Shown one piece after another: positions 6,987 to 7,071 of a stretch of DNA of 7,071 nt. The position numbers and the translations under genes are program-made. Positions within the stretch are counted from its first letter, which is position 1. Each line of letters starts with the position of its first letter. Below the pieces are notes generated by a model. It was not told where the DNA came from. It did no database searches and worked only from the letters and a program-made list of their open reading frames with translations. The stretch is from JBGPHT01 sp041484525 (lineage in GTDB: Bacteria; Acidobacteriota; Terriglobia; Bryobacterales; Bryobacteraceae). The stretch spans positions 1 to 7,071 of the forward strand of contig JBGPHT010000252.1 of NCBI GenBank assembly GCA_041484525.1, written 5' to 3'.

Positions 6987-6991
6987 ACCTA

Positions 6992-7071
6992 ATGAAAGTA
7001 TGCAGCATTTTCTCGCAGGTGTTGAAGCTGTTTTCGCGCGGGGAATTCGAAAAGGCGGTGAAGGAGCACAA
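6992..7071 (+). CDS. IS4-family transposase, N-terminal fragment
   Basis: Only the first 26 codons are in the window: MKVCSIFSQVLKLFSRGEFE, then KAVKEH, running off the edge. The pattern IFSQVLKL-F-R-EFEKAVKEH is typical of the N-terminal DUF4372 region of IS4-family DDE transposases. That region precedes the RNase H-like catalytic domain, which cannot be seen here. The start is set by the ATG after AGGAG at 6977-6981, inside the hairpin arm. Confidence 0.75.
   Translation, partial: MKVCSIFSQVLKLFSRGEFEKAVKEH

Larger units (their letters stand above)
6860..7071 (+). mobile_element. Left end of an IS4-family insertion sequence (partial)
   Basis: The element is called from its transposase start at 6992 and the long hairpin before it. 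The left boundary is not certain: similarity between the flanking repeats stops at 6859, and the following CTGTCCAAATTAGCGGGC could be the terminal inverted repeat, but the right end lies outside the window so this cannot be confirmed. It points rightwards and may have ended the second repeat unit. Confidence 0.6.

Noticed and set aside
6874..7071. A minus-strand frame at the right edge
   Set aside because: It overlaps the transposase start and its hairpin and shows no family resemblance.

Overview
The window looks like chromosomal DNA from an acidobacterium, most likely a Solibacter/Bryobacter-type member of the Acidobacteriota. This is inferred from gene families, not from a marker gene. 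The flanking DNA is GC-rich. It carries a secreted TPR-like protein with a C-terminal signature I associate with Acidobacteria, a Ser/Thr-kinase/beta-propeller fusion of the type these genomes hold in many copies, a GH95 alpha-L-fucosidase, and a Flp-type pilin.

Layout, left to right. (1) 141-953, minus: an intact secreted helical-repeat protein. (2) 1093-2254, plus, visibly less GC-rich than its surroundings: a wrecked CHAT (caspase-like) protease gene with the His and Cys of its dyad still readable, then an intact-looking 41-residue lysine-rich protein (1697-1822), then an intact three-helix membrane protein (1859-2254) with a good ribosome binding site. (3) 2283-4301, minus: the 3' part of a receptor-type Ser/Thr kinase gene. 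Only the end of the kinase C-lobe, a transmembrane helix and the beta-propeller remain; the rest of the kinase domain is gone and the homology stops where the next gene begins. (4) 4287-6500, plus: a complete-length GH95 fucosidase with recognisable active-site motifs but one in-frame TAA at codon 420. (5) 6567-6750, plus: a short Flp pilin gene broken by a frameshift and a TAG, lying between two copies of a roughly 100-bp direct repeat. The repeat includes the last codons of the fucosidase. (6) From about 6860 to the edge: the left end of an IS4-family insertion sequence, with a long hairpin just before the transposase start.

Overall this is a decaying, rearranged accessory region. Four of the protein genes are broken in different ways (deletion plus frameshifts, 5' truncation, point nonsense, frameshift plus nonsense), and there are a duplicated segment and an insertion sequence at the right end. 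The intact genes are the TPR protein, the small basic protein and the membrane protein. The CHAT/basic/membrane trio is the best candidate for an undescribed system. CHAT proteases are established components of bacterial immune and cell-death modules, and small membrane proteins are common effectors in such modules. That these three genes work together is only inferred from order, strand, a 17-nt overlap and shared composition, and the protease member is dead in this copy.
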